Assembly: GCA_031409515.1 (NCBI GenBank)
Contig: JANNXJ010000025.1
Span: 1 to 64,000, forward strand
Reading direction: 5' to 3'
Origin: SHZI01 sp031409515
GTDB taxonomy: Bacteria > Pseudomonadota > Gammaproteobacteria > Steroidobacterales > GCA-2729495
DNA length: 64,000 nt
In this document: positions 39,557 to 48,904 of the stretch, piece after piece
Numbering within the stretch: position 1 is the stretch's first letter
How the letters are laid out: each line of letters opens with the position of its first letter
Notes under the pieces: model-generated
What the model saw: only the letters and a program-made list of their open reading frames with translations
What the model was told of the DNA's origin: nothing
The model's database searches: none
Translations under genes and position numbers: made by a program

Positions 39557-41482
39557 TCAGTTGGGGGTGTACCAGATGGGCGAGGTGTAGGCGCGCTCCT
39601 GGATGGTCATCCGCGTACCGTCCAGCGGCTTGTTCTTGAAGCGCTTGACGTCGTACGCGGTCCAGCGCGGGGTCGGGATTTCGAGCACGCGCCCATAGTA
39701 GATAGCCGCAACCGAACCATCGAAATCCGGATCCTTCCAGACGGCAACCAGCTCGGTTGCGCCGATCGTGTTGGTCCAGGAGGCATCGGCCACGTTGACG
39801 GTATTGCCCACTGCCGGCAGCTTCCCGGTTTTTGGATCGGGAGCGCGGTTGTCCGACCAGGACACGTCGTAAACCCTTTCCTGTGGCTTGCCATCCTTGT
39901 CGAGCCAGCCCTTGACGATCTGGTAGCGATCAAGATTGGCGCCGGTGGCGTCCTTCATGGCCGCAACGAGGAACGTCGGTGCCTTGCCTTCAGGCGCCGC
40001 CCCCAGGTCGCCGCCCATCGGCACGCCCTTCCTATAGCCGGTGCTGGCCAGCGTGCTGGCATTGGCATCCGCGGGCTCGAAGTCGAAGCCACCGAAGAGC
40101 CGCACGGTCATCCGCGGACCGGTGGTGGCGTAGGTCTCCTTGCGCTCCATCGCATCCCACAGGGCGGCCCGCGTGTTCTCCGTCGCCCAGACCGCGGCAT
40201 AGCCGGAGGCACCGACTTCCCAGTCCAGGATCTTGACCTTGGTCTTCGGGTTGTTCATGAAGACCTGGGTGAGCCGCTCCGGGCTGGGCTCCTGCGGCGT
40301 GGTCTTGCCGAAGAAATTATCCTCTTCCATCGCTGCCAGGCCGGTGTGCGCATCGCTGCTGCCGATCAGGCCGAATTTGTAGGGATTGGTGCCGAGTTTT
40401 TTTTCCAGCAGCAAGCCGTTCTTCAGGCCGGAACGGGCGTATTCGAATTCCAGCATGTCCTTCGTCTTTGCGGCGCTGCCATCCAGGTTGCCCTTGTCCC
40501 AAAGCTCGAAATCCGCGAACTCGTCGTTGGGAGACAGGTAGGGATGGGATTCGCCGGTGCCCTTGGTCTGCGTGGTTTCGTACAGTCGCTCCCACTTCGC
40601 ACGGGTCGTCGCGTAGTCGGCGTCCAGTTTCTTGCCGAAAGCCTCGACGGTCGGAAGCATGAGCCCGTTGGAGAGGTTGCCGTTGTGCGCAATGGCCAGG
40701 ACCTGGCCGCCGGTTGATTGCTGATAGGCGTCCATCCACTTCCACAAATCCACCGGGTTGTCGCTGCCCAGAGGTTTCATCGTGGTGTAGGGCTCGACCT
40801 TGCTGGCCTTGTCGCCGTTGTCGCGGAAGATGACGTTGCGGTGCAGATTGTTGCCGCCCGTGTTGGAAGTCCACTCAAAGCCGATGAAGGCCGTGAAGCG
40901 GCCCGGGTCGTTGGCTTCCTCGGCAGCCTTGATGGTGTCCTGCCAGGCAGACTGATAGGCGGCTGTGCCCGGCAACGGCAGGATGGCCATGGAGATGGTT
41001 CCGGTGCCGAAGTTGCCGATGATATCGAGGGCAGCAGCGTTGCCTTGCCCGGCCATGATCATGTCGTGCCACTTCTTGCCCTGGGGATCGGCCATGATTT
41101 CCGGTGTTCCCGCCAGGATCAGGGGAAAGAAACCCATGGCATCGGAGTGGTCAGCCACCACCAGGAAATCGAGCGGCCGGCGCAGCTTGGCCGGTTGTCC
41201 CGACGATGCCGTCACCTCATTGCCCTTCGCAAACACGTAGGCATCCCGGGGCGTCAGGCGAGCGCCGAAGGCACCGGCGTCCACGGAGTACGAGGTGTGC
41301 AGATGGGTATCGCCGAAGAAGACCTTTTCGGGGAATGCCGCCTTGGCGGATTCTGCGACGGCCGGCGTTAGCTGCGCTGCGGGTCCTTGTCCAGCGGCAG
41401 GCGCCTGCTGCTTCTGGCAGCCGGAGAGCGCCATGACGCCCATGGCGGCGACCATCAGTACCGATAGAGTATTGGTCTTCAT
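39557..41482 (-). CDS. DUF3604 lipoprotein, paralog A
   Basis: A 641-residue lipoprotein (lipobox ending ALSGC) of the DUF3604 family, whose N-terminus resembles PHP-type metal-dependent hydrolases: VFFGDTHLHTSYSVDAGAFG carries the His-x-His metal motif, and LDFLVVADHSDAMGFF follows. Later GLIGSSDAHTGLAAMEEDNFFGK has a conserved Asp-Ala-His. The C-terminal EIPTPRWTAYD and TIQERAYTSPIWYTPN are shared with the paralog upstream. No substrate is known. The two paralogs are adjacent, about 35 bases apart. Confidence 0.88.
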   Translation of the reverse strand: MKTNTLSVLMVAAMGVMALSGCQKQQAPAAGQGPAAQLTPAVAESAKAAFPEKVFFGDTHLHTSYSVDAGAFGARLTPRDAYVFAKGNEVTASSGQPAKLRRPLDFLVVADHSDAMGFFPLILAGTPEIMADPQGKKWHDMIMAGQGNAAALDIIGNFGTGTISMAILPLPGTAAYQSAWQDTIKAAEEANDPGRFTAFIGFEWTSNTGGNNLHRNVIFRDNGDKASKVEPYTTMKPLGSDNPVDLWKWMDAYQQSTGGQVLAIAHNGNLSNGLMLPTVEAFGKKLDADYATTRAKWERLYETTQTKGTGESHPYLSPNDEFADFELWDKGNLDGSAAKTKDMLEFEYARSGLKNGLLLEKKLGTNPYKFGLIGSSDAHTGLAAMEEDNFFGKTTPQEPSPERLTQVFMNNPKTKVKILDWEVGASGYAAVWATENTRAALWDAMERKETYATTGPRMTVRLFGGFDFEPADANASTLASTGYRKGVPMGGDLGAAPEGKAPTFLVAAMKDATGANLDRYQIVKGWLDKDGKPQERVYDVSWSDNRAPDPKTGKLPAVGNTVNVADASWTNTIGATELVAVWKDPDFDGSVAAIYYGRVLEIPTPRWTAYDVKRFKNKPLDGTRMTIQERAYTSPIWYTPN

Positions 41483-41516
41483 AACCTGCCTTTGGTGATC
41501 TGCAACTGGCTTCTAA

Positions 41517-43406
41517 TTAGTTAGGCGCGTACCAAATCGGCGAACTCCAGGCCCGCTCCTGGATGGTGGCCGGTACCTTGGTCAGCGGCGGCATGTTCAG
41601 CCGGGCCGCGTCGTAGGTGTTCCAGCGTGGCGTGGGAATCTCCAGCACGCGGGCGTAGTAGAAGGCACGCTCGCCGGGCTTGAATTCCGGATCGGTCCAG
41701 CCGGTGGCGAGCTGCGGGGCACCGATGACGTCCGTGTAGGTCGCGGTCTTCAGGTCAACCGTGTTGCCCACGGGCGGCAGCTTGCCATCGGCACCGATCT
41801 TGCGGTCACCGGACCAGGCGACATCAAAGATCTTCTCGTGCTGCTTGCCGGCCGCGTCGAGCCAGCCCTTCACGATCTGGACCCGATCAAGGTTGCCGCT
41901 CTTGGGGTCCTTCATCGCCATGACGAGGAAGGTGGGTGCTTTGCCGCTACCAGGCTTCAGGTCGCCGCCCATCGGTACACCCTTGGCGTAGGCGACCTTC
42001 ACGAAGTCCGGCTTGTTCACGTCGTCCGCCGCGTAGTCGAAGCTGCCGAAGAAGCGCACTTTTAGCATCGGGCCGGTCGTGCCGAAGGTCTCCTTGCGTT
42101 GCATGGCATCCCAGATGGCCTCTCGCGTGTTCTGGGGGGCCCACACCCCGGCGAGGCCACCCGAGCTGAACTCCTGGATCTGCTGGATCTGGCCCGCCGG
42201 CGCACCGGGGACGCCGGTCAGTCGTTCCTTCGCATTGTTCTCGAAGGCGAATTTGCCGGTGAAGTTGAACTCCTCGTTAGTAGCCGCCGCATTGTGGGTG
42301 TCGGTATCGCCGATGAACCCGTACTTGAACGGATTCCCGGCGCCGGCTGACGCCTGGCTCATGCCATCCAGCAGGGCCTGGCGGGCGTAGCTGCCTTTGG
42401 CCCGGGTAGGCCGCTCGAAGTCCGCCGACAGCGTGTAGTTCCACAACTCGAAACCGGCGAACTCGTCGGTCGGCGACAGCTCGGGAGTGGTTTCCGAGGT
42501 GCCCTTGATCTGGGTGATTTCATAGAGCGGTTCGTTGGCGGCGCGGGTCTGGTTGTAGGCCGCATCGATGGGCTTGCCATCCCGCTTCACCAGATCGAAC
42601 ATGAGGCCGTCGCTGGCGTTGCCATTGTGGGGAATCGCGAAGAGCGTCGCCCCTTTGGCGCGCTGGTCGTCCATCCACTTCCACAGCACCTCGGGATCGT
42701 CAGAGTCGAGCGCCGAGAGGACCAGGTCGGGCAACGCTTTGGTGTCGCGGAAGACGACGACTCGGTGCAGGTTGCGCTTCTGCGGGTTAGAGGTCCATTC
42801 AAAACCGGCGAAGGTCGTGAACTTGCCGGGGACGTAGTTGGCCTCCGCCGCCTTGACGATATCGGCCCAGACCGTGCGGGCAAGCGCCGGGTCGCTCAGG
42901 ACGGGGTCGCGCTTGCCGTCGCTCATGTCCCGCAGGATCTTGGCAAAGGTCTGCAAACGCACGTTCGCATCGGGCGAAGTCACGCCCTTGGCAATCTCGG
43001 TCTTGCTGATCGGGCTGTCCGGGTTCGACATCTGGTTGAACAGCCCCATGTATTCGGCATGGTCGGACACCATGTAAAAGTCGAGGGGGGTCTTGATCTG
43101 CATCTCCGGCCCGCCACTGCCGGTGATTGCCTTGCCCTGGGCCCAGGCGTAGGCATCCGTCGGCGTGGTCTTCGAGCCATTGGTCAGCGCGTCAAACGAC
43201 CAGCCGGTGTGCACATGGACGTCACCGAAGTAGACGTTGTTCTCGGGGTTCGGTGGCGGCAGCTCGGCAGCCGGTGAAGAACCCTCTGCAGCGGAGGGCG
43301 GGGGCGGAGCGGCCGAGGTGTTGGCTGGCGGCGGCGGTGAACAGGCCGTTAGACCTAATGCCAGGCTGAGGGTTGCGAGGACAAGACCGGGTTTCAAGGC
43401 GCTCAT
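41517..43406 (-). CDS. DUF3604 lipoprotein, paralog B
   Basis: A 629-residue lipoprotein (lipobox LTACS, followed by a Pro/Ala-rich linker) homologous to the neighbouring DUF3604-A. The metal motif is VYFGDVHVHTGWSFDALTNG, then LDFYMVSDHAEYMGLF, and a GFIGDTDTHNAAATNEEFNFTGK-like segment. It ends TIQERAWSSPIWYAPN. The copy probably arose by tandem duplication. A GGGGTCAGAC repeat lies about 40 bases upstream of the start. Confidence 0.88.
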   Translation of the reverse strand: MSALKPGLVLATLSLALGLTACSPPPPANTSAAPPPPSAAEGSSPAAELPPPNPENNVYFGDVHVHTGWSFDALTNGSKTTPTDAYAWAQGKAITGSGGPEMQIKTPLDFYMVSDHAEYMGLFNQMSNPDSPISKTEIAKGVTSPDANVRLQTFAKILRDMSDGKRDPVLSDPALARTVWADIVKAAEANYVPGKFTTFAGFEWTSNPQKRNLHRVVVFRDTKALPDLVLSALDSDDPEVLWKWMDDQRAKGATLFAIPHNGNASDGLMFDLVKRDGKPIDAAYNQTRAANEPLYEITQIKGTSETTPELSPTDEFAGFELWNYTLSADFERPTRAKGSYARQALLDGMSQASAGAGNPFKYGFIGDTDTHNAAATNEEFNFTGKFAFENNAKERLTGVPGAPAGQIQQIQEFSSGGLAGVWAPQNTREAIWDAMQRKETFGTTGPMLKVRFFGSFDYAADDVNKPDFVKVAYAKGVPMGGDLKPGSGKAPTFLVMAMKDPKSGNLDRVQIVKGWLDAAGKQHEKIFDVAWSGDRKIGADGKLPPVGNTVDLKTATYTDVIGAPQLATGWTDPEFKPGERAFYYARVLEIPTPRWNTYDAARLNMPPLTKVPATIQERAWSSPIWYAPN

Positions 43407-43445
43407 TGTTGGTGTCCCTGTTGTAGATTCGAATTCGGCAAATTC

Positions 43446-43486
43446 GGGGTCAGACTGCGCTTTGGTATAAATCGCAGGCTGACCCC
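43446..43486. repeat. Second GGGGTCAGAC inverted repeat
   Basis: GGGGTCAGACTGCG pairs with CGCAGGCTGACCCC: an eight-base GGGGTCAG/CTGACCCC stem with an internal CTGCG/CGCAG stem and one mismatch. It lies between the DUF3604-B start and the plpD stop, and resembles the copy at 34727-34768. Confidence 0.75.
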
Positions 43487-43509
43487 TATTACTCTATCAG
43501 TACCACCCC

Positions 43510-45777
43510 TCACCGCACCTCGTCGAGGATGGAACCCTCGGCGATAGGCCGGCCGATTGCGAGTTGCAGCGCCCAGCTGTCGTTGTCCACGTAGCCGAGA
43601 GAAAGAATGATGGGTCCCAGAGGCGTATTGGCTCCCAGGTTGCCGGATATCCCGTAGACCGCTCCATCGTCCGCATCGTCGATGGGGGCGCCCATGCGCC
43701 CGGCCTGGAGCCGCAGACCGGCGTAGACGGCCTGACCGAACAGGGACTGGATATCGGCGATCTTCCAGTTGTAGCGGGTCCCCGCTACCCAGTAGCTGTC
43801 ACCCCGCAGCTCCCCGTACTGCAGGCCGGGGAAGGTCCGGATGCCGCCCAGCTGGAACTCCTGCGTGGGCGGCAGCTGGCCATTGAGCCGCTTGCCGCCG
43901 CCGACAAGGAGGGTCAGGGCGTCGCCCCTGAACGGGTAGGACTTGCTCAGGACGCCCTCGGCCAGGCCGTAGGACTGCTCGCCACCAAGCCACGCCCCCG
44001 AGCTTACGAGCCGTGTGTTCAGAAACGAGCCGCGGGTTGGCAGGCTCACGTCGTTGCGGGTGTCGTAGACGAACCGGAGCTGGGCACTGGAATCAACCTG
44101 CCTGTCGAGGTTGGGAAGGACGGTTGCCCCGGTATCCCGCTGCGCGTCGAGCCAGCCGCTACGCAGCCCGGCGCGGATCTGGGCCCGGGTGCCCAGGTTC
44201 ATGCCCGCGTCGAGCTGGCCATAGAGCTGGCGGAGTGCGTAGGTGGCAACCCTGTCGCCGTTGTCGTAGATGTCTTCCAGGTCGTTCTCGAATCTGATTA
44301 GCGGCTCGATGAAGAAGCGCTGGGGCACATCGAGGGGCTGGTAGAGACTGGTCTGCAGCAGCGACTGCTGGCCGAACTGAATGGCGTTGCGCCACTCGCC
44401 GCCCCGCTGATTCAGCCAGGTCCGGTCATAGTCGGCACGAATCACGGCCTCCAGATTGCCGACGCCGCTCGCCGTGAACCCCAGGTCGAAGCGCACGAAC
44501 CGTGGACCCCAGGACTTTTCCACGGCCCGGATTTCCAGTCTCGTGGCATCCTGTGGTCCGGAAAGCACGTACTCCACCCGCTCGAAATCGCCGAGCGCAT
44601 AGATCCGGGCGGTGTCGTCGACGATCTGCGCCGTGGTCACCTCCCGGCCCGGGCCAACGATCTCCAGCTGCGTGCGCACATAGTCTGGACTGACGCGCTT
44701 CAGGCCCGTCACTTTGACTTCGGCCAGCCGCATCGGGTTACCGCTCTCCCGGTTCAGGGACTGGCGCCAGGCCAGGTACTGGTCCTCCGGCAGGGCGTAA
44801 CGCCGGAGTTCAGCCACTTGTGCCAGCGCGGCTGCACGCCCGAGCGGCACCGCCTCCGGAACCCGCTCGAAGGAGGCTGAGCCGATGTCGCCCATGGGCA
44901 CCACGATGCTCACGTCGGCGTCCGTGAGCGTGGCCACCTGAGCCTTCTGGTTGGCCTCGATCATCACGTCCAGGGAACGGCTGGCCAGGTCCAGGGTGGT
45001 CGTCAGGTTTTCCGGCTTCGGCGCCGGAGATTCCAGGGACACGGCGATCACCACGTCGGCGCAAAGGCTCCGGGCGATGTCCACCGGAAGGTTGCGCATC
45101 ATCCCGCCGTCGGCCAGTACCATGCCCTCCATAAGCACGGGGGAGAAGGCGCCGGGGACCGACATGCTGGCCCGCATGGCGACCGACAGGTCCCCGTCCT
45201 CGAGCACCACCATGTCGCCGGCCAGCATGTCCGTGGCCACAGCACGGAACGGGATCGGCAAATCATCGAAGTCCTTCGTTGACCGGGCATTGGTCACGAG
45301 ACCGCGGATGACATCCTCGATGTTCTGGCTCTTGAGCAGGCCGCCGCCCCCCTGCAAGCGGCCACCCTTGATGCCGAGATCAAGACTGTTCGTATAGGTG
45401 ATGCCCGCCAGCTTCCTGTTGATGGGCGTCTGGTCCCGCGCGCCCTCGGAGCCCACGGTCTTCGACCAGTTGATGGCCAGCACCTCCCGCTCGATTTCCT
45501 CCGGCGGCATGCCGGACGCAAACGTGCCGCCGACGAGCGCGCCCATGCTGGTGCCCACCACGCAACTGATCGGAATACGCATCTCGTCGAGGACCCGGAG
45601 CACGCCGATGTGCGCCGCGCCCTTGGCGCCACCGCCGCCAAGCACCAGACCGATGCGGGGTCCGGCAGGGCTGACGGGTGCGATGACCTCCCCTGCGGCC
45701 ACCTGGAGTCCCGGCAGCAGAGCGAGTGCAAGGCACCAAAGCGCACCCTGGAATGAAGTCACCGGACGCATATCCAC
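43510..45777 (-). CDS. plpD: PlpD-type patatin phospholipase with outer-membrane barrel
   Basis: A 755-residue type Vd secreted phospholipase. A signal peptide (about residues 1-28) is followed by a patatin domain with oxyanion motif GGGGAKGAAHIG, nucleophile Ser77 in GTSMG and the catalytic Asp in LADGGMMRNLP. Residues 330-410 form a POTRA-like segment (EVKVTGLKRVSPDYVRTQLEIVGPGREV), and residues 420-755 form a 16-strand BamA-like barrel. Pseudomonas PlpD has the same architecture and is about 730 residues. The patatin domain is cleaved off and released outside the cell in the known case. Confidence 0.9.
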   Translation of the reverse strand: MDMRPVTSFQGALWCLALALLPGLQVAAGEVIAPVSPAGPRIGLVLGGGGAKGAAHIGVLRVLDEMRIPISCVVGTSMGALVGGTFASGMPPEEIEREVLAINWSKTVGSEGARDQTPINRKLAGITYTNSLDLGIKGGRLQGGGGLLKSQNIEDVIRGLVTNARSTKDFDDLPIPFRAVATDMLAGDMVVLEDGDLSVAMRASMSVPGAFSPVLMEGMVLADGGMMRNLPVDIARSLCADVVIAVSLESPAPKPENLTTTLDLASRSLDVMIEANQKAQVATLTDADVSIVVPMGDIGSASFERVPEAVPLGRAAALAQVAELRRYALPEDQYLAWRQSLNRESGNPMRLAEVKVTGLKRVSPDYVRTQLEIVGPGREVTTAQIVDDTARIYALGDFERVEYVLSGPQDATRLEIRAVEKSWGPRFVRFDLGFTASGVGNLEAVIRADYDRTWLNQRGGEWRNAIQFGQQSLLQTSLYQPLDVPQRFFIEPLIRFENDLEDIYDNGDRVATYALRQLYGQLDAGMNLGTRAQIRAGLRSGWLDAQRDTGATVLPNLDRQVDSSAQLRFVYDTRNDVSLPTRGSFLNTRLVSSGAWLGGEQSYGLAEGVLSKSYPFRGDALTLLVGGGKRLNGQLPPTQEFQLGGIRTFPGLQYGELRGDSYWVAGTRYNWKIADIQSLFGQAVYAGLRLQAGRMGAPIDDADDGAVYGISGNLGANTPLGPIILSLGYVDNDSWALQLAIGRPIAEGSILDEVR

Positions 45778-45786
45778 CGCGCTTCC

Positions 45787-46389
45787 TCAGGCCCGCCTGT
45801 CGCGACTGCCAGTCTCCATGGCAGCGACCAGCTCGCCGGCGCCCTCCCCCCACTTGGTGTACACCCGGAGCAGGTGACTCATCGGCACCTTCACACGATG
45901 CACCCGGGCTGGCGGCAGGATATACAGCGCGCCGGCCACCGGCGTCGGCACCGAGGGAACGAGCACGACACAGCGGCCGTCGGGCAGCTCCTCGACGATT
46001 AACGCGGGAACGAGCGCATCCTCCAGTTCCACCAGGGCCGGTGCGAACCCGTCCGTGGACGAGTCGGCGCCGACACTGGCAACCAGGCTCCGCAAAAAGG
46101 TGTAGCCCGGGATCTTCTCCAGCACGCGCCGCTGCAGCTCACGGATACCGCGCCCACCGGGACCCGTGCTCACGACGAGACCCGCGATGAAACAGGCCAA
46201 CAGCATGATCAGGATCGCCAGCAGCTGCCGAAACTCGGCGCCGGCAGGCACCTGAGCCGTAATCGGCGCAATCAGCGCCGTCACACCGCGCAGGGCTTTC
46301 AGCAACAGGATGACGGCAAGATAGATCGGCAAGAGAATGAGGATCCCGCCGACCAGGGTCGTGCGGGTAAATTCGGCCAGAGTCTTCAT
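45787..46389 (-). CDS. DUF502 family membrane protein
   Basis: A 200-residue protein with two N-terminal helices (residues 8-30 and 55-75) and a globular C-terminus; patterns TTLVGGILILLPIYLAVILL, KIPGYTFLRSLV and PTPVAGALYILPPARVHRVKVPM are typical of DUF502. I chose the ATG at 46389, preceded by GAGGGG, over a GTG three codons upstream. Function unknown. It lies upstream of plpD by nine bases on the same strand. Confidence 0.85.
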   Translation of the reverse strand: MKTLAEFTRTTLVGGILILLPIYLAVILLLKALRGVTALIAPITAQVPAGAEFRQLLAILIMLLACFIAGLVVSTGPGGRGIRELQRRVLEKIPGYTFLRSLVASVGADSSTDGFAPALVELEDALVPALIVEELPDGRCVVLVPSVPTPVAGALYILPPARVHRVKVPMSHLLRVYTKWGEGAGELVAAMETGSRDRRA

Positions 46390-46508
46390 GGCAGGCACCC
46401 CTCAGAGTATTCCGGTCAAGGCCGCTAGTGAAGCACAAAGCCCGCGTGACAACGCAAGCGAGAGGCCTCTAAACTCTGATCCTCAACTTCCATCCCGGGA
46501 TCCGCCCC

Positions 46509-47030
46509 ATGAAATCGACCCTCCTCGCTCTGGCGTTGACCGCCGCAGCCCTCCCCTCCCTGACCGAGGCCCAGGTCAACCCGGCATTTGCGGACCTGAA
46601 CGAAGCCACTGAGGAGGCGCGCTCAGTGCTCCAGACCGAGCGCAAGACGATCGTGGCCCAGGGGCTTGCGCTGTCGGTGGCTGAGGAGAAGGCCTTCTGG
46701 CCGGTCTATGACCGGTACATGACCGACCTGAAGGCCGCCGGTGATCTGCGCCTGAAGGTCATCACCGACTATGCCGCAAGCTATGACAACCTCACTGACG
46801 ACACGGCTCGGGAACTGCTTGCGAATTCCCTGAAGTACCAGGAGCAGATCCTGGATATCCGCAAAAGCTATGTCCGCAAGTTTCGGCAGGTGTTGCCGGA
46901 AATCAAGCTGGCGCGCTTCTACCAGATCGAGAACAAGATCGAGTCGATCACCGCGTTTGTGCTCGCCCGGGAAATCCCGCTGGTGCCCGCTGCGCCGTCG
47001 TCAGCGCCCATCGCGCCGCCCGGGCGTTAG
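46509..47030 (+). CDS. Secreted helical hypothetical protein
   Basis: A 173-residue protein with a signal peptide (residues 1-20, ending TEAQ), then a mostly helical mature region with LALSVAEEKAFWPVYDRYMTDLKAAGD and KSYVRKFRQVLPEIKLARFYQIENKIES. The segment resembles Spy/CpxP-like LTXXQ stress proteins (the QVLPEIKLARFYQ motif), but I cannot assign the family. A short Pro/Ala-rich tail ends it. It precedes the second SulP gene. Confidence 0.75.
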   Translation: MKSTLLALALTAAALPSLTEAQVNPAFADLNEATEEARSVLQTERKTIVAQGLALSVAEEKAFWPVYDRYMTDLKAAGDLRLKVITDYAASYDNLTDDTARELLANSLKYQEQILDIRKSYVRKFRQVLPEIKLARFYQIENKIESITAFVLAREIPLVPAAPSSAPIAPPGR

Positions 47031-47046
47031 CCATCAGGGCCCGGGG

Positions 47047-48867
47047 ATGGAGACCTTGAAGTCTGCCGCTCCCCGTCCGGAACCGGGCCGTATCCAGCGC
47101 TCGCAGCGCGTCCCTGATCAGCGGGGCTGGCGGCGCTGGCTGCCGGGACTGGCAATCCTGCGCCGCTATGAGGCGGCCTGGCTGGGGCATGACATCGTCG
47201 CAGGACTGGTGCTGACGACGATGCTGGTGCCCGTCGGCATCGCCTATGCGGTGGCCTCGGGCGTGCCGGGCATCTATGGTCTCTATGCGACGATCATCCC
47301 GCTGCTGGCCTATGCGCTGTTCGGCCCCAGCCGCATCCTGGTGCTGGGGCCCGACTCTTCACTGGCGGCGGTGATTCTCGCCGTCGTCCTGCCGCTGTCG
47401 GCCGGCGACCCAGCCCGTGCCATTGCCCTGGCCGCCATGCTGGCGGTCGTCTCCGGAATCGTGTGCATCGTGGCCGGCCTGGCGCGCCTGGGCTTCATCA
47501 CCGAACTGCTCTCCAAGCCGATCCGCTACGGCTACCTGAACGGCATTGCGCTCACCGTACTGATCAGCCAGCTGCCCAAGCTCTTCGGCTTCTCCATCGA
47601 GAGCGACGGGCCGCTGAGAAACGTCTGGGCTATCGGGACGGCAGTACTGCATGGAGAGACCAACTGGACTACGTTCGCAGTCGGCGCCGGTACCCTGGGG
47701 GTGATCCTGGTGCTCCAGCGCCGCAAGCGCGTGCCGGGGATGCTCATCGCGGTGATGGGCGCCACCGCCATCGTTGGCGCGCTGGATCTCGCCGCGCGCT
47801 CGGGGGTCCCGGTGCTCGGCTCTCTCCCGCAGGGCCTGCCGGCGTTCGTGATCCCCTGGATCGCCTACGCTGATCTGGTTCCCGTCCTGATCGGCGGTTG
47901 TGCGGCCGCGCTGGTCTCCTTTGCCGACACCAGTGTGCTCTCGCGCGTCTATGCGGCAAAAAACCGGTCCTATGTGGACCCGAACCAGGAGATGGTGGGC
48001 CTTGGCATGGCAAACCTCGCTGCCGGATTCTTTCAGGGTTTTCCGGTCAGCGGCAGCGCGTCGCGCACGCCCGTGGCGGAGGCGGCGGGAGCCAGAACCC
48101 AGCTGACGGGAGTCGTCGGCGCGCTCACGGTTGCCCTGCTGCTGCTCGTGGCGCCGGAACTGCTGAGAAATCTGCCCACCAGCGCACTGGCTGCCGTCGT
48201 CATCGCTGCGGCCATCGGCCTGATCGAGGTTACCGACCTGCGCCGGATCTATCGCATCCAGCGCTGGGAGTTCTGGCTATCCATCGTCTGTACCGTCGGC
48301 GTGGCGGTACTCGGTGCAATTCCAGGCATTGGCCTGGCCATCGTGATTGCCGTCATTGAGTTCCTGTGGGACGGCTGGCGACCCTACTCCACGGTCCTGG
48401 GGCGCGCCGAGGGCGTCAAGGGCTACCACGACATCCGGCGTTACCCCGACGCACGCCAGATTCCGGGCCTGGTCCTGTTTCGCTGGGATGCGCCCTTGTT
48501 CTTTGCCAACGCCGAGCTGTTTCGCGATCGCGTGCTGGACGCGGTGGCCACGTCACCGACCCCCGTGAACTGGCTGGTCGTTACGGCAGAACCGGTCACC
48601 AGCGTCGACGTCACGTCTGCCGACATGCTGGCCGAGCTGGAGGAGGCCCTGCACGCCGCCGGCATCGAGCTGTGCTTTGCGGAGATGAAGGATCCCGTCA
48701 AGGACAAACTGAAGCGCTTCGGGCTGTTCTCGCGGCTTGGCGAGGAGCTCTTCTTTCCGACCGTGGGCTCGTCTGTCACTCGCTATCTGAGGACGCACGC
48801 GGTGGAGTGGAGTGACTGGGAGGACAATCCGGACAGCACGACTCACTACCGGGATTCATTACCCTGA
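47047..48867 (+). CDS. SulP-family anion transporter with STAS domain (second copy)
   Basis: A 606-residue permease with about 11 hydrophobic segments, the SulP signature near residues 58-85 (LVLTTMLVPVGIAYAVASGVPGIYGLYAT) and GFFQGFPVSGSASRTPVAEAAGARTQ, followed by a STAS domain (LVLFRWDAPLFFANAELFRDRV, VDVTSADMLAELEEALHAAG). It differs from the copy at 13.3-14.9 kb and is closer to the classical sulfate permease type. The start at 47047 is 16 bases after the preceding gene. Confidence 0.88.
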   Translation: METLKSAAPRPEPGRIQRSQRVPDQRGWRRWLPGLAILRRYEAAWLGHDIVAGLVLTTMLVPVGIAYAVASGVPGIYGLYATIIPLLAYALFGPSRILVLGPDSSLAAVILAVVLPLSAGDPARAIALAAMLAVVSGIVCIVAGLARLGFITELLSKPIRYGYLNGIALTVLISQLPKLFGFSIESDGPLRNVWAIGTAVLHGETNWTTFAVGAGTLGVILVLQRRKRVPGMLIAVMGATAIVGALDLAARSGVPVLGSLPQGLPAFVIPWIAYADLVPVLIGGCAAALVSFADTSVLSRVYAAKNRSYVDPNQEMVGLGMANLAAGFFQGFPVSGSASRTPVAEAAGARTQLTGVVGALTVALLLLVAPELLRNLPTSALAAVVIAAAIGLIEVTDLRRIYRIQRWEFWLSIVCTVGVAVLGAIPGIGLAIVIAVIEFLWDGWRPYSTVLGRAEGVKGYHDIRRYPDARQIPGLVLFRWDAPLFFANAELFRDRVLDAVATSPTPVNWLVVTAEPVTSVDVTSADMLAELEEALHAAGIELCFAEMKDPVKDKLKRFGLFSRLGEELFFPTVGSSVTRYLRTHAVEWSDWEDNPDSTTHYRDSLP

Positions 48868-48904
48868 CCGGTCGTCGGCGAGCCACGCAGCCCTTGCGCC
48901 GACT

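Noticed and set aside
38576..40717. Long open plus-strand reading frame of about 713 codons opposite hupE, ppiC and the DUF3604-A gene
   Set aside because: It has no recognisable domain, its composition is skewed to Arg, Gly and His as expected for a GC-rich antisense frame, and it lies wholly over well-supported minus-strand genes.
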